Positions 52,001 to 60,302 of a stretch of DNA of 64,000 bases are shown here, piece by piece (position 1 is the first letter of the stretch; every line of letters starts with the position of its first letter). The position numbers were made by a program, and so were the translations under genes. The stretch is from Gordoniibacillus chartarius. Lineage in GTDB: Bacteria > Bacillota > Bacilli > Paenibacillales > NBRC-103111. The notes beneath the pieces are model-generated. The model saw only the letters and a program-made list of their open reading frames with translations. It was not told where the DNA came from and did not search any database. Where the stretch lies: NCBI RefSeq assembly GCF_042432825.1, contig NZ_JBHLWN010000022.1:1-64000 (forward strand), written 5' to 3'.

Positions 52001-53594
52001 GACACCGGAGCAGCTGCTGGAGCTGCGCGGGACGGCGACCCGGAACAAGGCCCGGATCGCGATCATTCCGGCGAACGCTGCGACCTCCGCCAATGTTACG
52101 TACTTGCAGGAACGCATGATTACCGTGTGGGCGAAGGCGCCGGCGGAGCAGGGCGAAGGCGATACCGCACTTGCGCTTCACAAGCTGATCACGTCCGGAG
52201 TGAACGGTCTCGTTACGGATTCGCCGGCAGCGGCGTTCGACGCGCTTCATGTGTACAATAACGAGACTACATTAATCCGCAAGCCGTACATCATCGCTCA
52301 CCGCGGCATTCCGTCCGAGGCACCGGAAAATACGCTCGAGAGCAACGCGCTGGGGCTGGATTACGGCGCCGATTATATCGAGAACGACATCATGCTGTCC
52401 AAGGACGGCCATATGGTCATCATGCACGACACGACGGTAGACCGTACGACGAACGGCACCGGCAAAGTGGAGGACAAGACGTTAGCGGAGCTCCGGCAGC
52501 TGAATGCGAACAAGCAGTACCCTGTACAGTATCCGTACGTCCAAATTCCGACGTTCGAAGAACAAATCGATCTGGCTATGCGCCGCGGCAAAATGATCAT
52601 GGCGGAAATGAAATCGACGAATCCGGCTGCGGTTGAAGTAATGATCGATAAGATTCGAGAGCTAGGCGCGGCAGGTACGATCAATACGATGTCGTTCGAC
52701 GGCGCCCAGCTCCGCCGCATTTCCGAGCTGATGCCGGAGATGCCGGTAGGGCTGCTGACCGGCGGGTACGCCAGCGAGACGAACGTCAGCCGTTCGCTCC
52801 GCAGCTCGCTCAAGGCGATTCAAGGCTTGAACGCCTCCTTGAACACGTCCTACACCGGGCTGGGGCCGAATTTCATGGAAGCTTCCAAGCACCGCGGCTT
52901 CATCATTTCACCGTGGACGCTGAACAACAAAGCTGATTTTACGAAAATATTCATGTTGGGCGCATGGGGCATTACGACGGATTATGCGAGCTACTCCAAG
53001 GATTGGACCGCTTCCGTGAAAGCGGAGCAGGACGAGTACACAGTGACGTTAGGCGGCTCCCGAACGCTTCCGGCGATCGTGGAGACGTACCGTGGCGATA
53101 AGAAGACCGTTGCCGCCGATATTGTGCTGCTGGACGGACACGATGTGGCGGACGTGGCGGACGGCCAAGTGATCGGGAAAAAACGCGGCATCGCCCATGC
53201 GCTGCTGCGGTATACGACGACCCTGGATGCGGCTAACCAATACGACATGTATTCGCAGCCGGTGACGCTGCGCGTGCTGAACGGCGATGCCAGTCTGTCG
53301 GGGCTGCAAGCTTTGCCGGGAAATCTGGCGCGCGACTTTGCATCGGGCAAGGCGGATTATGTGCTGAACATCGGGCGCGGCGTCCCTCAGCTGCGTGTTA
53401 CCCCGCAGACGACGGACGCGAACGCTACAGTGAAGATTAACGGAGCCGTAGCGGCAAGCGGACAAGAGTTCGTGGTCAGACTGGCTTCCGGAGATTCGAC
53501 GGTCACGGTGGAAGTGACGGCGGAAGACGGCATGACGAAACGCGAGTACACGATTGCCGTCAAGCGAATCGGCGATAATGGCAAGTCCAAGTAA
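49074..53594 (+). CDS. secreted multidomain glycerophosphodiester phosphodiesterase
   Basis: Exported enzyme of 1,506 residues with a signal peptide (to about 34). It then has a family 9-like carbohydrate-binding domain (about 50-245); two related beta-sandwich modules (about 262-460 and 640-835) separated by Ig-like repeats; and an alpha/beta segment. The GDPD catalytic barrel (about 1070-1320) has HRG in IIAHRGIPSEAPENT, the metal-binding ExD in YIENDIM, the HDTTVDRTTNG loop and the Glu of MAEMK. C-terminal beta domains follow. No SLH or LPXTG anchor is seen. It should release glycerol-3-phosphate and an alcohol from glycerophosphodiesters, possibly teichoic acid or lipid head groups. The start ATG lies behind AGAAGGGAC. 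Confidence 0.93.
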   Translation: MFVKSKFSKFAGLLGIASMAVGLIPPGGAPSAQAAAAPAADTARPAASAAKTLTAPIINGSLEESFWNTNVPMQKHIAPGDAFPSSSFGLLWDQQYLYIGVKTEDGNMIHDGSGDWFEQDSIHLFFDSKLHQSAPFQTDDMQIGLVYQPGSSTPEFHFGAALNGHSGKDEKKILRAIAKTAEGWSAEVAVPWDMLNLNPLQQKQFGLQVAATDRYGAAAAEQRSNYWSAFNSSSFWNDTSGYGVVTLDDTNPVQGEVSPVLLQDNFDGYAAGTIPAGWISDVNSGSPSFTVVQDTYGNGSLIFDGNASGKQARLTAPVQWDNYAIQADVRFDAVLNSARWAAIMFRGAANGKQPYDQMAIRQNGSYEVAYRKPDNNWYSPTPVVGNWKPLALKSDYTMKVRVVGNNVKEYLKAKSDADFTKVTDQTLSPSVLLERGKIGFQADQSKVAFDNLIVTRITADRLDVTLPNAVEALTGPVSVTASVYFSDGITEHAAGSQLKLYSSDETVLKVIDGQLYPIKAGTAKVTAVYLNAERTQDITVTPSTKPAAVKSLRHEPGYILATAGQALALNTVAFQADMSDFSTATITGENLSWKAAAGTTGVQFADGTMTAASAGVYTVTAEKDGASVQLAVVAKGAADAAYVLYENNFDAEANGTLPQGWTRKEGTTASKAVVKNGAFELDALTSPDNPSRVLLPAFLGKFGDYKIEADVTNLAANDAARWNSIMYRIQNGNFPYYQMAVRKDATAVNGVEFAERTPDNAWNVMEKGSYTEAIDPGKMYRYTIIAHGNRVREMIDGKVIVDTDLAGAYATGMIGLQANGSKMKLDNLRVTLQQEALPPMPGESFVQVTEPDTKIAMAASVVTEIRGAADLAKLSGPALPATAILHINSELQVVSADGSPFTSVAEAIAALGGKTMPAFYIKDEETADRLAAYLEEQALEDVFVVSADAPLINRMSTLFPMARGIVDYSGRLDGSATPEQLLELRGTATRNKARIAIIPANAATSANVTYLQERMITVWAKAPAEQGEGDTALALHKLITSGVNGLVTDSPAAAFDALHVYNNETTLIRKPYIIAHRGIPSEAPENTLESNALGLDYGADYIENDIMLSKDGHMVIMHDTTVDRTTNGTGKVEDKTLAELRQLNANKQYPVQYPYVQIPTFEEQIDLAMRRGKMIMAEMKSTNPAAVEVMIDKIRELGAAGTINTMSFDGAQLRRISELMPEMPVGLLTGGYASETNVSRSLRSSLKAIQGLNASLNTSYTGLGPNFMEASKHRGFIISPWTLNNKADFTKIFMLGAWGITTDYASYSKDWTASVKAEQDEYTVTLGGSRTLPAIVETYRGDKKTVAADIVLLDGHDVADVADGQVIGKKRGIAHALLRYTTTLDAANQYDMYSQPVTLRVLNGDASLSGLQALPGNLARDFASGKADYVLNIGRGVPQLRVTPQTTDANATVKINGAVAASGQEFVVRLASGDSTVTVEVTAEDGMTKREYTIAVKRIGDNGKSK

Positions 53595-53619
53595 CGGAGT
53601 AACGTAACTATAATGGAAG

Positions 53620-53660
53620 CGGCAGTCCCGACGGTCAACTTCGCCGGGACTGCCGTTTTT
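53620..53660 (+). terminator. Rho-independent terminator after the secreted glycerophosphodiesterase gene
   Basis: CGGCAGTCCCG and CGGGACTGCCG are perfect 11-base arms followed by TTTTT. Confidence 0.92.
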
Positions 53661-53695
53661 ACCGGTTTGGCTCTGTTAAAGATAGATGTTGATAT

Positions 53696-53724
53696 TTGAT
53701 ACATGCCCGAATTGTTGATATAAT
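53696..53724 (+). promoter_or_regulatory. sigma-A promoter of the second DinB-like gene
   Basis: TTGATA (53696-53701) and a perfect TATAAT (53719-53724) with a TG extension are 17 bases apart. Confidence 0.75.
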
Positions 53725-53802
53725 TTAAATGGGAACTAACGTTCGTGAAATCTTCTTCTGAAATAATAAATCATTAAAACGCAGAAGATGGAGGTATTGA
53801 AT

Positions 53803-54306
53803 ATGTATGTAACAATTGCAGACTTTATTAGAGAATGGAATTGGGAGGCAACGCTAACTCAGAAGGTTTTGGAAGGTTTAACGGATGCATCATTGCAACA
53901 ACAAGTCTACCCGGAAGGTCGTACTTTGGGGAGAATTGTCTGGCATTTTACTACAAATATTCCGGAATATTTAGCTCATTTCGGGTTGAAGGTAGATAAA
54001 GTAGAATATGCAGATCATGTCCCGACCTCAGCTGAAGAAATAGCTGAAACCTTTAAACATCTAAGTTCTTCTGCAATTAAAGTCATTGAAGAACAATGGA
54101 CAGACGAATCTCTGAAGGAAGTGCAGCTTGCATTTGGCAGAGAAGAAACGAATGCTCAAATTTTAATGGGACTAATTAAGCACATTGTTCATCACCGTGG
54201 GCAAGTTACAATTCTTATGCGGCAAGCAGGAATAAAACCTTTTGGGGTTTACGGACCGCCAAAAGAAGATTGGATTCACTTAGGCGTAGAAAATCCGCCA
54301 CTTTAA
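53803..54306 (+). CDS. DinB-like protein, lower GC than its neighbours
   Basis: Four-helix-bundle protein of 167 residues. The metal ligands of the family are visible as His in GRIVWHFTTN and the C-terminal HIVHHRGQV. I start it at ATG 53803 behind GATGGAGG, eight bases upstream. Its AT-rich composition and codon use differ from the surrounding glycerophosphodiester genes, so it may be an insertion into that block. A second, unrelated DinB-like gene lies at 4705. Confidence 0.88.
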   Translation: MYVTIADFIREWNWEATLTQKVLEGLTDASLQQQVYPEGRTLGRIVWHFTTNIPEYLAHFGLKVDKVEYADHVPTSAEEIAETFKHLSSSAIKVIEEQWTDESLKEVQLAFGREETNAQILMGLIKHIVHHRGQVTILMRQAGIKPFGVYGPPKEDWIHLGVENPPL

Positions 54307-54458
54307 TGGGGGACACCGATCCGCCAACGCTCCTCCAAGCAGATTCGAGACGATGCCGAATAACGAAGGTACAGTTATCAAAATGCATGCGATATCGTTG
54401 CCAAATGTCGAGCCGAAATATACAGTTATTGCTCAAATCGAACGTTTGTTCTAAAGCG

Positions 54459-54492
54459 AGAAAGGCGCTTCTTTTCGGAAGCGTCTCTTTTT
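54459..54492 (+). terminator. Rho-independent terminator downstream of the DinB-like gene
   Basis: GGCGCTTC and GAAGCGTC pair, extended by AGA/TCT, followed by TTTTT. Confidence 0.8.
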
Positions 54493-54684
54493 GTTTGTAC
54501 AGGTAGCGGATAGCGGGCATTCAGTGGGAAGCTGCAGCTCTGCGACAGCCCCGGCAGCATGATGTTTCAAGTCTTTGTTCGGCAATGGCCCCGCCTCTCC
54601 GGCCGCCCCTCCCGTTAACACCCGCATGACAATCGTCTGCTATAGTTGATCACAAACCTACAGCAAGTCTCAGGAGGATAAGGT

Positions 54685-55227
54685 ATGGCAATGAGCAAAT
54701 ACCCAATCATCGCCTCGGTTACGAAGGAGGACCAGCTGGGCCAAGTACTGGTCAGCTCCGTGGAGAGAGTCAACTTAATGGCGGGTCATATCGGGAACCT
54801 GGAGTCGATCATCAAGCAAATTCACGAGGCCGGCAAGAAGGTGTATGTGCATATCGAGATGGTAAACGGTCTGGGCAAGGATGCGTATGCGATCGGCTAT
54901 TTGGCGAATCATTTTCGGGCGGACGGGATCGTAACGACGAAATCGGCGGCGGTGACGGCGGCGAGGCAGGCGGGGATCAAGAGCATCCAGCGCATTTTCA
55001 CGATCGATACCGCAGCTCTGCACACCGCCATCAAGATGATCAACAGCTCGCAGCCGGACGAGGTCGAGCTGATGCCGGGCCTCATGCCGCGCGTCATTCG
55101 GGAGCTGAAAAGCACGATCAAGCAGCCGCTCATCGTCGGAGGGCTCATTCGTTACGAGCAGGAAATCATCGATGCGTTGGAGAGCGGGGCGGATTACATA
55201 TCCAGCGGCGACCCGTCGATGTGGTAG
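54685..55227 (+). CDS. glpP: glycerol-3-phosphate-responsive antiterminator GlpP
   Basis: RNA-binding antiterminator of 180 residues. In Bacillus subtilis GlpP, with glycerol-3-phosphate, lets RNA polymerase read past terminators in the leaders of glpFK, glpD and glpTQ. The TIM-barrel-like protein shows MAGHIGNLESIIKQIHEAGK, KVYVHIEMVNGLGKD, DGIVTTKS and the C-terminal VELMPGLMPRVI, QPLIVGGLI and SGADYISSGDPSMW, all typical. The start follows CAGGAGGAT. It sits between the two operons whose leaders carry the shared terminator element, making those operons its likely targets. Confidence 0.95.
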   Translation: MAMSKYPIIASVTKEDQLGQVLVSSVERVNLMAGHIGNLESIIKQIHEAGKKVYVHIEMVNGLGKDAYAIGYLANHFRADGIVTTKSAAVTAARQAGIKSIQRIFTIDTAALHTAIKMINSSQPDEVELMPGLMPRVIRELKSTIKQPLIVGGLIRYEQEIIDALESGADYISSGDPSMW

Positions 55228-55327
55228 GATAAAGTTTACAACACGATAACATATCGATTATTCAGATTTAACATTCCATATGTATTCTTTGATTAGGTAT
55301 CCAGCACATATGGCTAAACGGTGGGTT

Positions 55328-55427
55328 GAGACCAGGAGAAAACCCTTGTTCGCTACAGTGTGGAGACAAGCCGCAGCATCCTTATGGATGACGCTTGTTT
55401 CGCACGTTCGAACGAGGGTTATTTTTG
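55328..55427 (+). promoter_or_regulatory. leader element and intrinsic terminator before the HAD-Ugp-like operon
   Basis: The element at 55328-55362 matches that at 48909 in 27 of 35 positions. Terminator arms are AACCCTTGTTCG (55341-55352) and CGAACGAGGGTT (55409-55420), followed by ATTTTTG. Where the left arm differs from the 48.9-kb copy, the right arm changes accordingly. The first start codon (GTG 55447) lies 20 bases beyond the T run. Confidence 0.72.
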
Positions 55428-55446
55428 TTGGAGAAGAGGTGGAGCT

Positions 55447-56271
55447 GTGTCGGAAGGGCTGACACGCGCCGAATGCACAATGGAGCCCATGAGAGCCTTG
55501 CACGCTTATGACGGGTATTTGTTCGATCTCGACGGAACGATCTACTCCGGAAATACGGTGCTGCCCGGTGCTCTCGCCACACTGAACCAATTGCGTGATC
55601 GAGGGAAAGCGGTGCTGTTCGTGACGAATACGACGGTACGGACCAAGGAACAGGTCCGCGAAAGACTGCAGTCGCTGGGAATCGCATGTGAAGATCATGA
55701 AGTGATGACGGCTTTGTGTGTGTCGGCGCAATATTTTCAGGAATTCGAGCCATCGGCGCAGGTGCTGATGATCGGCGAGGAGGCGATGCGGCTGGAGCTG
55801 GAGCGAAGCGGCGTAGCTACGACCGCGGATGCGCGCAGCGCTACGCACGTGCTGGTCGGCCTCGACCGGCAGCTGACGTATGACAAGCTGACGCTCGGCA
55901 TGGCCGCGCTTCGGAGCGGGGCGAAGCTGATCGCTTCCAATCCGGATCCGTTCTGCCCGCTCGACGACGGGGCGATCCCCGATACATGGGCGATCGTGAA
56001 GGCGCTGGAGACGGCGAGCCTAAGTAAGACATGCCGGGTCGTCGGCAAGCCGTCGGCGTACTACGCGCAGAAGGCGCTGAACAAGCTGAAGCTGCCCCCG
56101 GCGCAGTGCTTGATGGTCGGAGACCGGGTCGAGACCGATATCCGGCTTGGGCTGACGAACGGCATGGCTACGGCGCTTGTGCTGACCGGGGCGGATACCG
56201 CACGAGATGCAGAGAGGGCAGGCCTGCAGCCGGACTATGTGCTTGAAACACTTGCGGAAATCATGCTGTAA
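55447..56271 (+). CDS. HAD-IIA family phosphatase (NagD/AraL-like)
   Basis: Cytoplasmic haloacid dehalogenase-fold phosphatase of 274 residues. Motif I is FDLDGTIYSG, motif II is VTNTTVR, the C2-type cap lies between, and motif III/IV appears as VGKPSA then MVGDRVETDI. The frame stays open upstream through the leader terminator, but the GTG at 55447 behind AAGAGG is the credible start; ATG 55480 or 55489 are alternatives. As first gene before a Ugp-like importer and a glycerophosphodiesterase, a glycerol-3-phosphate phosphatase role is plausible; related enzymes act on many sugar phosphates. Confidence 0.9.
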   Translation: MSEGLTRAECTMEPMRALHAYDGYLFDLDGTIYSGNTVLPGALATLNQLRDRGKAVLFVTNTTVRTKEQVRERLQSLGIACEDHEVMTALCVSAQYFQEFEPSAQVLMIGEEAMRLELERSGVATTADARSATHVLVGLDRQLTYDKLTLGMAALRSGAKLIASNPDPFCPLDDGAIPDTWAIVKALETASLSKTCRVVGKPSAYYAQKALNKLKLPPAQCLMVGDRVETDIRLGLTNGMATALVLTGADTARDAERAGLQPDYVLETLAEIML

Positions 56272-56310
56272 CCTATAAACCTTAACGACCATTAGGAGGA
56301 TGAACGATTC

Positions 56311-57657
56311 ATGAAACGCGCACTAATGACCTTATCGGCACTTGCTTTGCTCGGAACGGCGTGCGGCCAAACCGGCTCCGCCCCGCAATCCCCGGCTCAA
56401 GGCAGCTCCGCCGCAGCACCCGCTTCCGTCGAGCCGGCCAAGACATCGGACAAGCCGGTCGAGCTCCAGTTCATGTTCCCGGTCGCCGTCGGCGGACCGA
56501 TCACGAAGCTGATTGACCAGCTGGCTGCAGACTTTACGAAGGAAAATCCGAACATTATCGTGAAGCCGGTCTATGGCGGCAGCTATCAAGATACGATGAC
56601 GAAGGTGGCGACGGCCGTACAAGGCAACAACTCGCCGGATTTGGCCGTGCTGCTGTCGACCGATTTGTACAGCCTGCTCCAGATGAACGCCATTGAAGAC
56701 TTGACGCCGCGCTTCTCGAAGGAATACTTCGGCGGCTTCTACGAAGCGTTCATGGGCAACACGAAGTCCGGCGACACCGTATGGAGCGTGCCGTTCCAGC
56801 GCAGCACGATCGTGATGTACTACAACAAGGACCTGTTCAAGAAGGCGGGACTCGATCCGGAGAAGCCGCCGAAGAACTGGACCGAGCTGAAGGAAGCGGC
56901 AAGCAAGCTGACCGTGAAGGACGGCTCCGGCAAAGTGACGCAGTGGGGCGTCGAAATTCCGAGCACCGGCTACCAATACTGGATGCTGCAGGCGCTCTCG
57001 CTGCAGACGGGTACGAACATCGTCTCGAACGACGGCAAGAACGTGTACTTCAACAAGCCTGAGGTGCTGGAGAGCCTGCAATTCTACGCCGACCTCGGCC
57101 GCAAGGATAAAGTGATGCCGGAAGGCACGCTGGAATGGGCGACGGTGCCGTCCGACTTCATCAGCGGCAAGACGGCGATGATGTACCACACGACGGGCAA
57201 CCTGACGAAGGTGAAGACCGACGCCAAGTTCGATTTCGGCGTTGCGATGCTGCCGGCGAACAAGAAATTCGGATCCCCGACGGGCGGCGGCAATCTGTAC
57301 GTCTTCAAGAACATTCCGGAAGAGCGCAAGAAAGCGGCGGTGAAGTTCATCGAGTTCCTGACGACGCCGGACCGCGTAGCCCAGTGGTCGATCGACACCG
57401 GCTACGTCGGCACGACGAAAGCCGCTTACGAGACGGACAAGCTGAAGAACTACATCAAGGACTTCCCGCAGGCTGCCGTTGCGCGCGACCAGCTGCAGTA
57501 CGCCGATATCGAGCTGTCCACGTACCAGAACGGTCAAGTGACGAAGCTGTTTAACGACAACATTCAAGCCGTGCTGCTCGGCCAGATGTCCCCGAAGGAC
57601 GCCCTGGACAAGTCCCAGCAGCAGGCGGACGACATTTTGAAAAATTTCCGTAAATAA
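56311..57657 (+). CDS. ABC transporter solute-binding lipoprotein, UgpB-like
   Basis: Solute-binding protein of family 1, 448 residues. The lipoprotein signal ends in LGTAC (Cys 18), followed by a Ser/Ala/Pro linker and the mature domain from about residue 50. WSVPFQRSTIVMYYNKDLFKK and GGGNLYVFKN resemble the ligand-facing segments of glycerol-3-phosphate-binding UgpB proteins, and the flanking glycerophosphodiesterase gene supports that. Substrate is inferred: glycerol-3-phosphate or a glycerophosphodiester. The start follows TTAGGAGGAT. Confidence 0.9.
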   Translation: MKRALMTLSALALLGTACGQTGSAPQSPAQGSSAAAPASVEPAKTSDKPVELQFMFPVAVGGPITKLIDQLAADFTKENPNIIVKPVYGGSYQDTMTKVATAVQGNNSPDLAVLLSTDLYSLLQMNAIEDLTPRFSKEYFGGFYEAFMGNTKSGDTVWSVPFQRSTIVMYYNKDLFKKAGLDPEKPPKNWTELKEAASKLTVKDGSGKVTQWGVEIPSTGYQYWMLQALSLQTGTNIVSNDGKNVYFNKPEVLESLQFYADLGRKDKVMPEGTLEWATVPSDFISGKTAMMYHTTGNLTKVKTDAKFDFGVAMLPANKKFGSPTGGGNLYVFKNIPEERKKAAVKFIEFLTTPDRVAQWSIDTGYVGTTKAAYETDKLKNYIKDFPQAAVARDQLQYADIELSTYQNGQVTKLFNDNIQAVLLGQMSPKDALDKSQQQADDILKNFRK

Positions 57658-57676
57658 CCATACTAGATCCGTTCCG

Positions 57677-57712
57677 GAAGACTATCTCGGCGCTGATGCC
57701 GGGGTAGTCTTC
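57677..57712 (+). terminator. intercistronic hairpin between binding protein and permease genes
   Basis: GAAGACTA and TAGTCTTC form a stem with a GC-rich interior but no T run. Hairpins here commonly stabilise the binding-protein mRNA or reduce permease expression. Confidence 0.5.
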
Positions 57713-57735
57713 TGTCGGATGCAGGGGGGACCGGC

Positions 57736-58653
57736 TTGACGCCGACACGAACAGAATCGCTTCCTATAGCGCGCACGAATAAGAAAAAATGGAACTGGAA
57801 GCCGCACGCCTTCGCCTACGCGCTGCTGCTCCCGTCTTTGGTGTTTTTGGTGCTGTTTACGATTTACCCGACGGTTAAGGCGGTTCACGGCAGCTTCTAC
57901 AGCTCCAGCTTCGGAGCCAGCCAATTCGTCGGTCTGGACTTGTATAAGCAGGTCTTCGAAGACCGGGTGTTCCTGCAGGTGCTGAAGAACAATCTGCTGC
58001 TGGCCGTCGGAACGGTGCCGGCCAGCATCCTGCTTGCCCTTTACATGGCCGTATGGGTGAACGGAAAATTGAAGGGGCTCGGTCTGCTGCGGGCCGCCTT
58101 CTTCTACCCGACGATCCTTCCGATGATTGCGATCGCGAATATTTGGCTGTTCATTTACACGCCGAGCTACGGGCTGCTGGACAAGTTTCTCGGCGTGTTC
58201 GGCATCGCGTCCCCGAACTGGCTGGGCGATCCGCAGTGGGTGATGCCGGCGATGATTCTAATGGTCATTTGGAAGGAAGCCGGATTTTTCATGATCTTCT
58301 ACCTCGCCGGCCTGCAAAATCTCCCCAAGGACATTTACGAAGCGGCCATGCTCGACGGGTCCCGTCCTTGGCACACGTTCCGCCGCCTTACGCTGCCGCT
58401 GCTCATGCCGACGACGATGTTCGTCCTGGTCATCGCGCTCACGAATTCCTTCAAGCTCGTCGACCATCTGTACATCATGACGAAGGGCGGGCCGAACAAC
58501 GCGAGCAACGTGCTGCTGTACCACATTTACGAGACGGCGTTCTCGTTCTGGGATATGGGCAAGGCGTCGGTGCTGACCGTCATCATGCTGGTCATTCTGC
58601 TGGTGATTGCGATTATTAACTATGCTGTGTTGGATAAGAGAATCCATTATTAG
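57736..58653 (+). CDS. ABC transporter permease, UgpA-like
   Basis: Permease of 305 residues with six helices after a basic N-terminus (KKKWNWKPH). The EAA loop reads EAAMLDGSRPWHTFRRLTLP near residues 201-220. The start codon is TTG at 57736, preceded by GGGGGGA. It pairs with the UgpE-like permease that follows 20 bases later. No ATPase gene is in the operon. Confidence 0.92.
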   Translation: MTPTRTESLPIARTNKKKWNWKPHAFAYALLLPSLVFLVLFTIYPTVKAVHGSFYSSSFGASQFVGLDLYKQVFEDRVFLQVLKNNLLLAVGTVPASILLALYMAVWVNGKLKGLGLLRAAFFYPTILPMIAIANIWLFIYTPSYGLLDKFLGVFGIASPNWLGDPQWVMPAMILMVIWKEAGFFMIFYLAGLQNLPKDIYEAAMLDGSRPWHTFRRLTLPLLMPTTMFVLVIALTNSFKLVDHLYIMTKGGPNNASNVLLYHIYETAFSFWDMGKASVLTVIMLVILLVIAIINYAVLDKRIHY

Positions 58654-58672
58654 GGGGGGGACGAAAACCATC

Positions 58673-59491
58673 ATGTGGCTTCGACTATTCAACCGGTTGA
58701 TTATCGCCATTCTGGCGGCTGTGTTCGCAGTCCCGCTCGTATGGGCGGCAGTAACGTCGTTCACGCCTTCCGGCGAAATCATTACGCGTACGAACCCGTT
58801 TGCCTTCACGGCGCCGACGCTGGCCAACTATGCGAACGCATGGTCCACGATTCCGTTCATTCAGTATTACGGGAACACGACGGTGATCGTGCTGGGGATT
58901 TTGGCGGCGCAGCTCGTTACAGCGACACTTGCGGCTTATGCGTTCGCGAGACTCACGTTCGTCGGACAGGGCGCCATGTTCATCCTGTTCTTGACGCAGA
59001 TCATGATTCCGCCGGACATTCTGTTATTCCCGAACTATACGACGATGAAGGAATTGCATCTGATCGATACGAAGTGGGCGATTATGCTGCCGTACTGGGC
59101 CTCCTCCTTCGGCGTCTTTCTGCTGCGGCAGACGTTCAAGCAGGTTCCGCTGGAGCTGGACGAGGCTTCCCGAATCGACGGCTGCCGCTGGTGGCAGATG
59201 ATTTGGCACGTCTACCTGCCTTCGGCGAAGCCGACTTATGTCGCGTTCGGTCTCATTTCCGTGAGCACGCATTGGAGCAACTTCATGTGGCCGCTCATTG
59301 TCACCAACTCGGTGGAAAATCGTTCGCTCACCGTCGGTATCGCCATCTTCGCGCAATCATTCGAAACGGGCGCGCAGTGGGGAACGGTGACGGCCGCAAC
59401 GCTGCTCGTGATGCTGCCGCTGCTGGTTGCATTTTTCCTGTTCCAGCGCCAGTTTGTGGCGAGCTTTATGCATTCGGGTTTGAAGGGATAA
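58673..59491 (+). CDS. ABC transporter permease, UgpE-like
   Basis: Second permease, 272 residues and six helices, with the EAA loop reading DEASRIDGCRWWQMIWHVYLP. I start it at ATG 58673 (MWLRLFNR), behind a run of nine G; the longer in-frame start at 58607 would overlap the previous permease by 47 bases. Its stop lies 13 bases before the phosphodiesterase gene. Confidence 0.92.
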   Translation: MWLRLFNRLIIAILAAVFAVPLVWAAVTSFTPSGEIITRTNPFAFTAPTLANYANAWSTIPFIQYYGNTTVIVLGILAAQLVTATLAAYAFARLTFVGQGAMFILFLTQIMIPPDILLFPNYTTMKELHLIDTKWAIMLPYWASSFGVFLLRQTFKQVPLELDEASRIDGCRWWQMIWHVYLPSAKPTYVAFGLISVSTHWSNFMWPLIVTNSVENRSLTVGIAIFAQSFETGAQWGTVTAATLLVMLPLLVAFFLFQRQFVASFMHSGLKG

Positions 59492-59504
59492 GGAGGAGCT
59501 GACT

Positions 59505-60248
59505 ATGGGGAGCTGGATTCATTCGGCCGGGACTCGGCCGCTCATCATCGCGCATCGGGGAGCGGCGGCTGAAGCGCCGGAAAATACGATGGCCGCATTC
59601 CGCAAAGCGATCGAACAAGGGTGCGATGCGATTGAGCTGGACGTACATCTCACAGCGGACGGCCAGGTCGTCGTCTTCCACGACGAGACGCTGGAGCGTA
59701 CGACGAACCGGAGCGGGCCGGTCGGGAGCCTGACGTGGGATGAGCTTCGGCAGGCGGATGCGGGGGCGTGGTTCGGGCGGGATTTTGCCGGGGAGCGGGT
59801 GCCGCTCTTGTCCGAGGTGCTGGAGCTTATGCCGGCGGCTGTTGGACTTAATTTGGAGCTGAAGCTGAGCTACGGCGGGCGGATGGTCGCTCCGGTGGCG
59901 AGGCTATTACGGGAGTACGGAAGAGCGGAAACGACCGTGATCTCCTCGTACGATCATAAGCTGCTGTACCGGATGAAACAGGAAGCGCCGGAGGTGCTGA
60001 TCAGCCTCGTATACGACGGTAGGCTGCTGAACCCGCTGCGGTTGGCGGACGATTTTGGCCATGACGTGTTCTCGTTCTCGCTGCACCACCGGATGGTGGA
60101 AGAGGACGACGTTGCGCCGCTGCGGGCGGCGGGGAAGCCGGTCATCGTATGGACGGCGAACCGGGAAGAGGATATTCGGCGGCTTGCGGCTTGCGGAGTA
60201 TCCGGGATTATTACGGACGTGCCGGGGGCGGCGCGGGCGTGGCTGTGA
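59505..60248 (+). CDS. cytoplasmic glycerophosphodiester phosphodiesterase
   Basis: Single-domain GDPD enzyme of 247 residues without a signal peptide. Active-site residues are in IIAHRGAAAEAPENT, IELDVHLTADG, FHDETLERTTN and the LNLELKL metal ligand. It splits glycerophosphodiesters to glycerol-3-phosphate and an alcohol inside the cell, which fits an importer that brings in intact diesters. It starts behind AAGGAGGAG and is last in the operon, closed by a terminator at 60303. Confidence 0.95.
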   Translation: MGSWIHSAGTRPLIIAHRGAAAEAPENTMAAFRKAIEQGCDAIELDVHLTADGQVVVFHDETLERTTNRSGPVGSLTWDELRQADAGAWFGRDFAGERVPLLSEVLELMPAAVGLNLELKLSYGGRMVAPVARLLREYGRAETTVISSYDHKLLYRMKQEAPEVLISLVYDGRLLNPLRLADDFGHDVFSFSLHHRMVEEDDVAPLRAAGKPVIVWTANREEDIRRLAACGVSGIITDVPGAARAWL

Positions 60249-60302
60249 AGGACGGGGTGGAGTGATCCCCCAGTCGGTCTAGTGGAAGCAACTTGTTCAG
60301 AT

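Noticed and set aside
54307..54454. Plus-strand frame after the DinB-like gene ending in a VIAQIERLF-like tail, reminiscent of the end of type I restriction specificity subunits
   Set aside because: Only about 45 codons, similarity is vague, and there is no other restriction gene nearby.
55360..55446. Upstream extension of the HAD phosphatase from an ATG at 55360
   Set aside because: It would translate through the leader terminator, has no ribosome binding site, and adds residues not expected before the FDLDGT motif.
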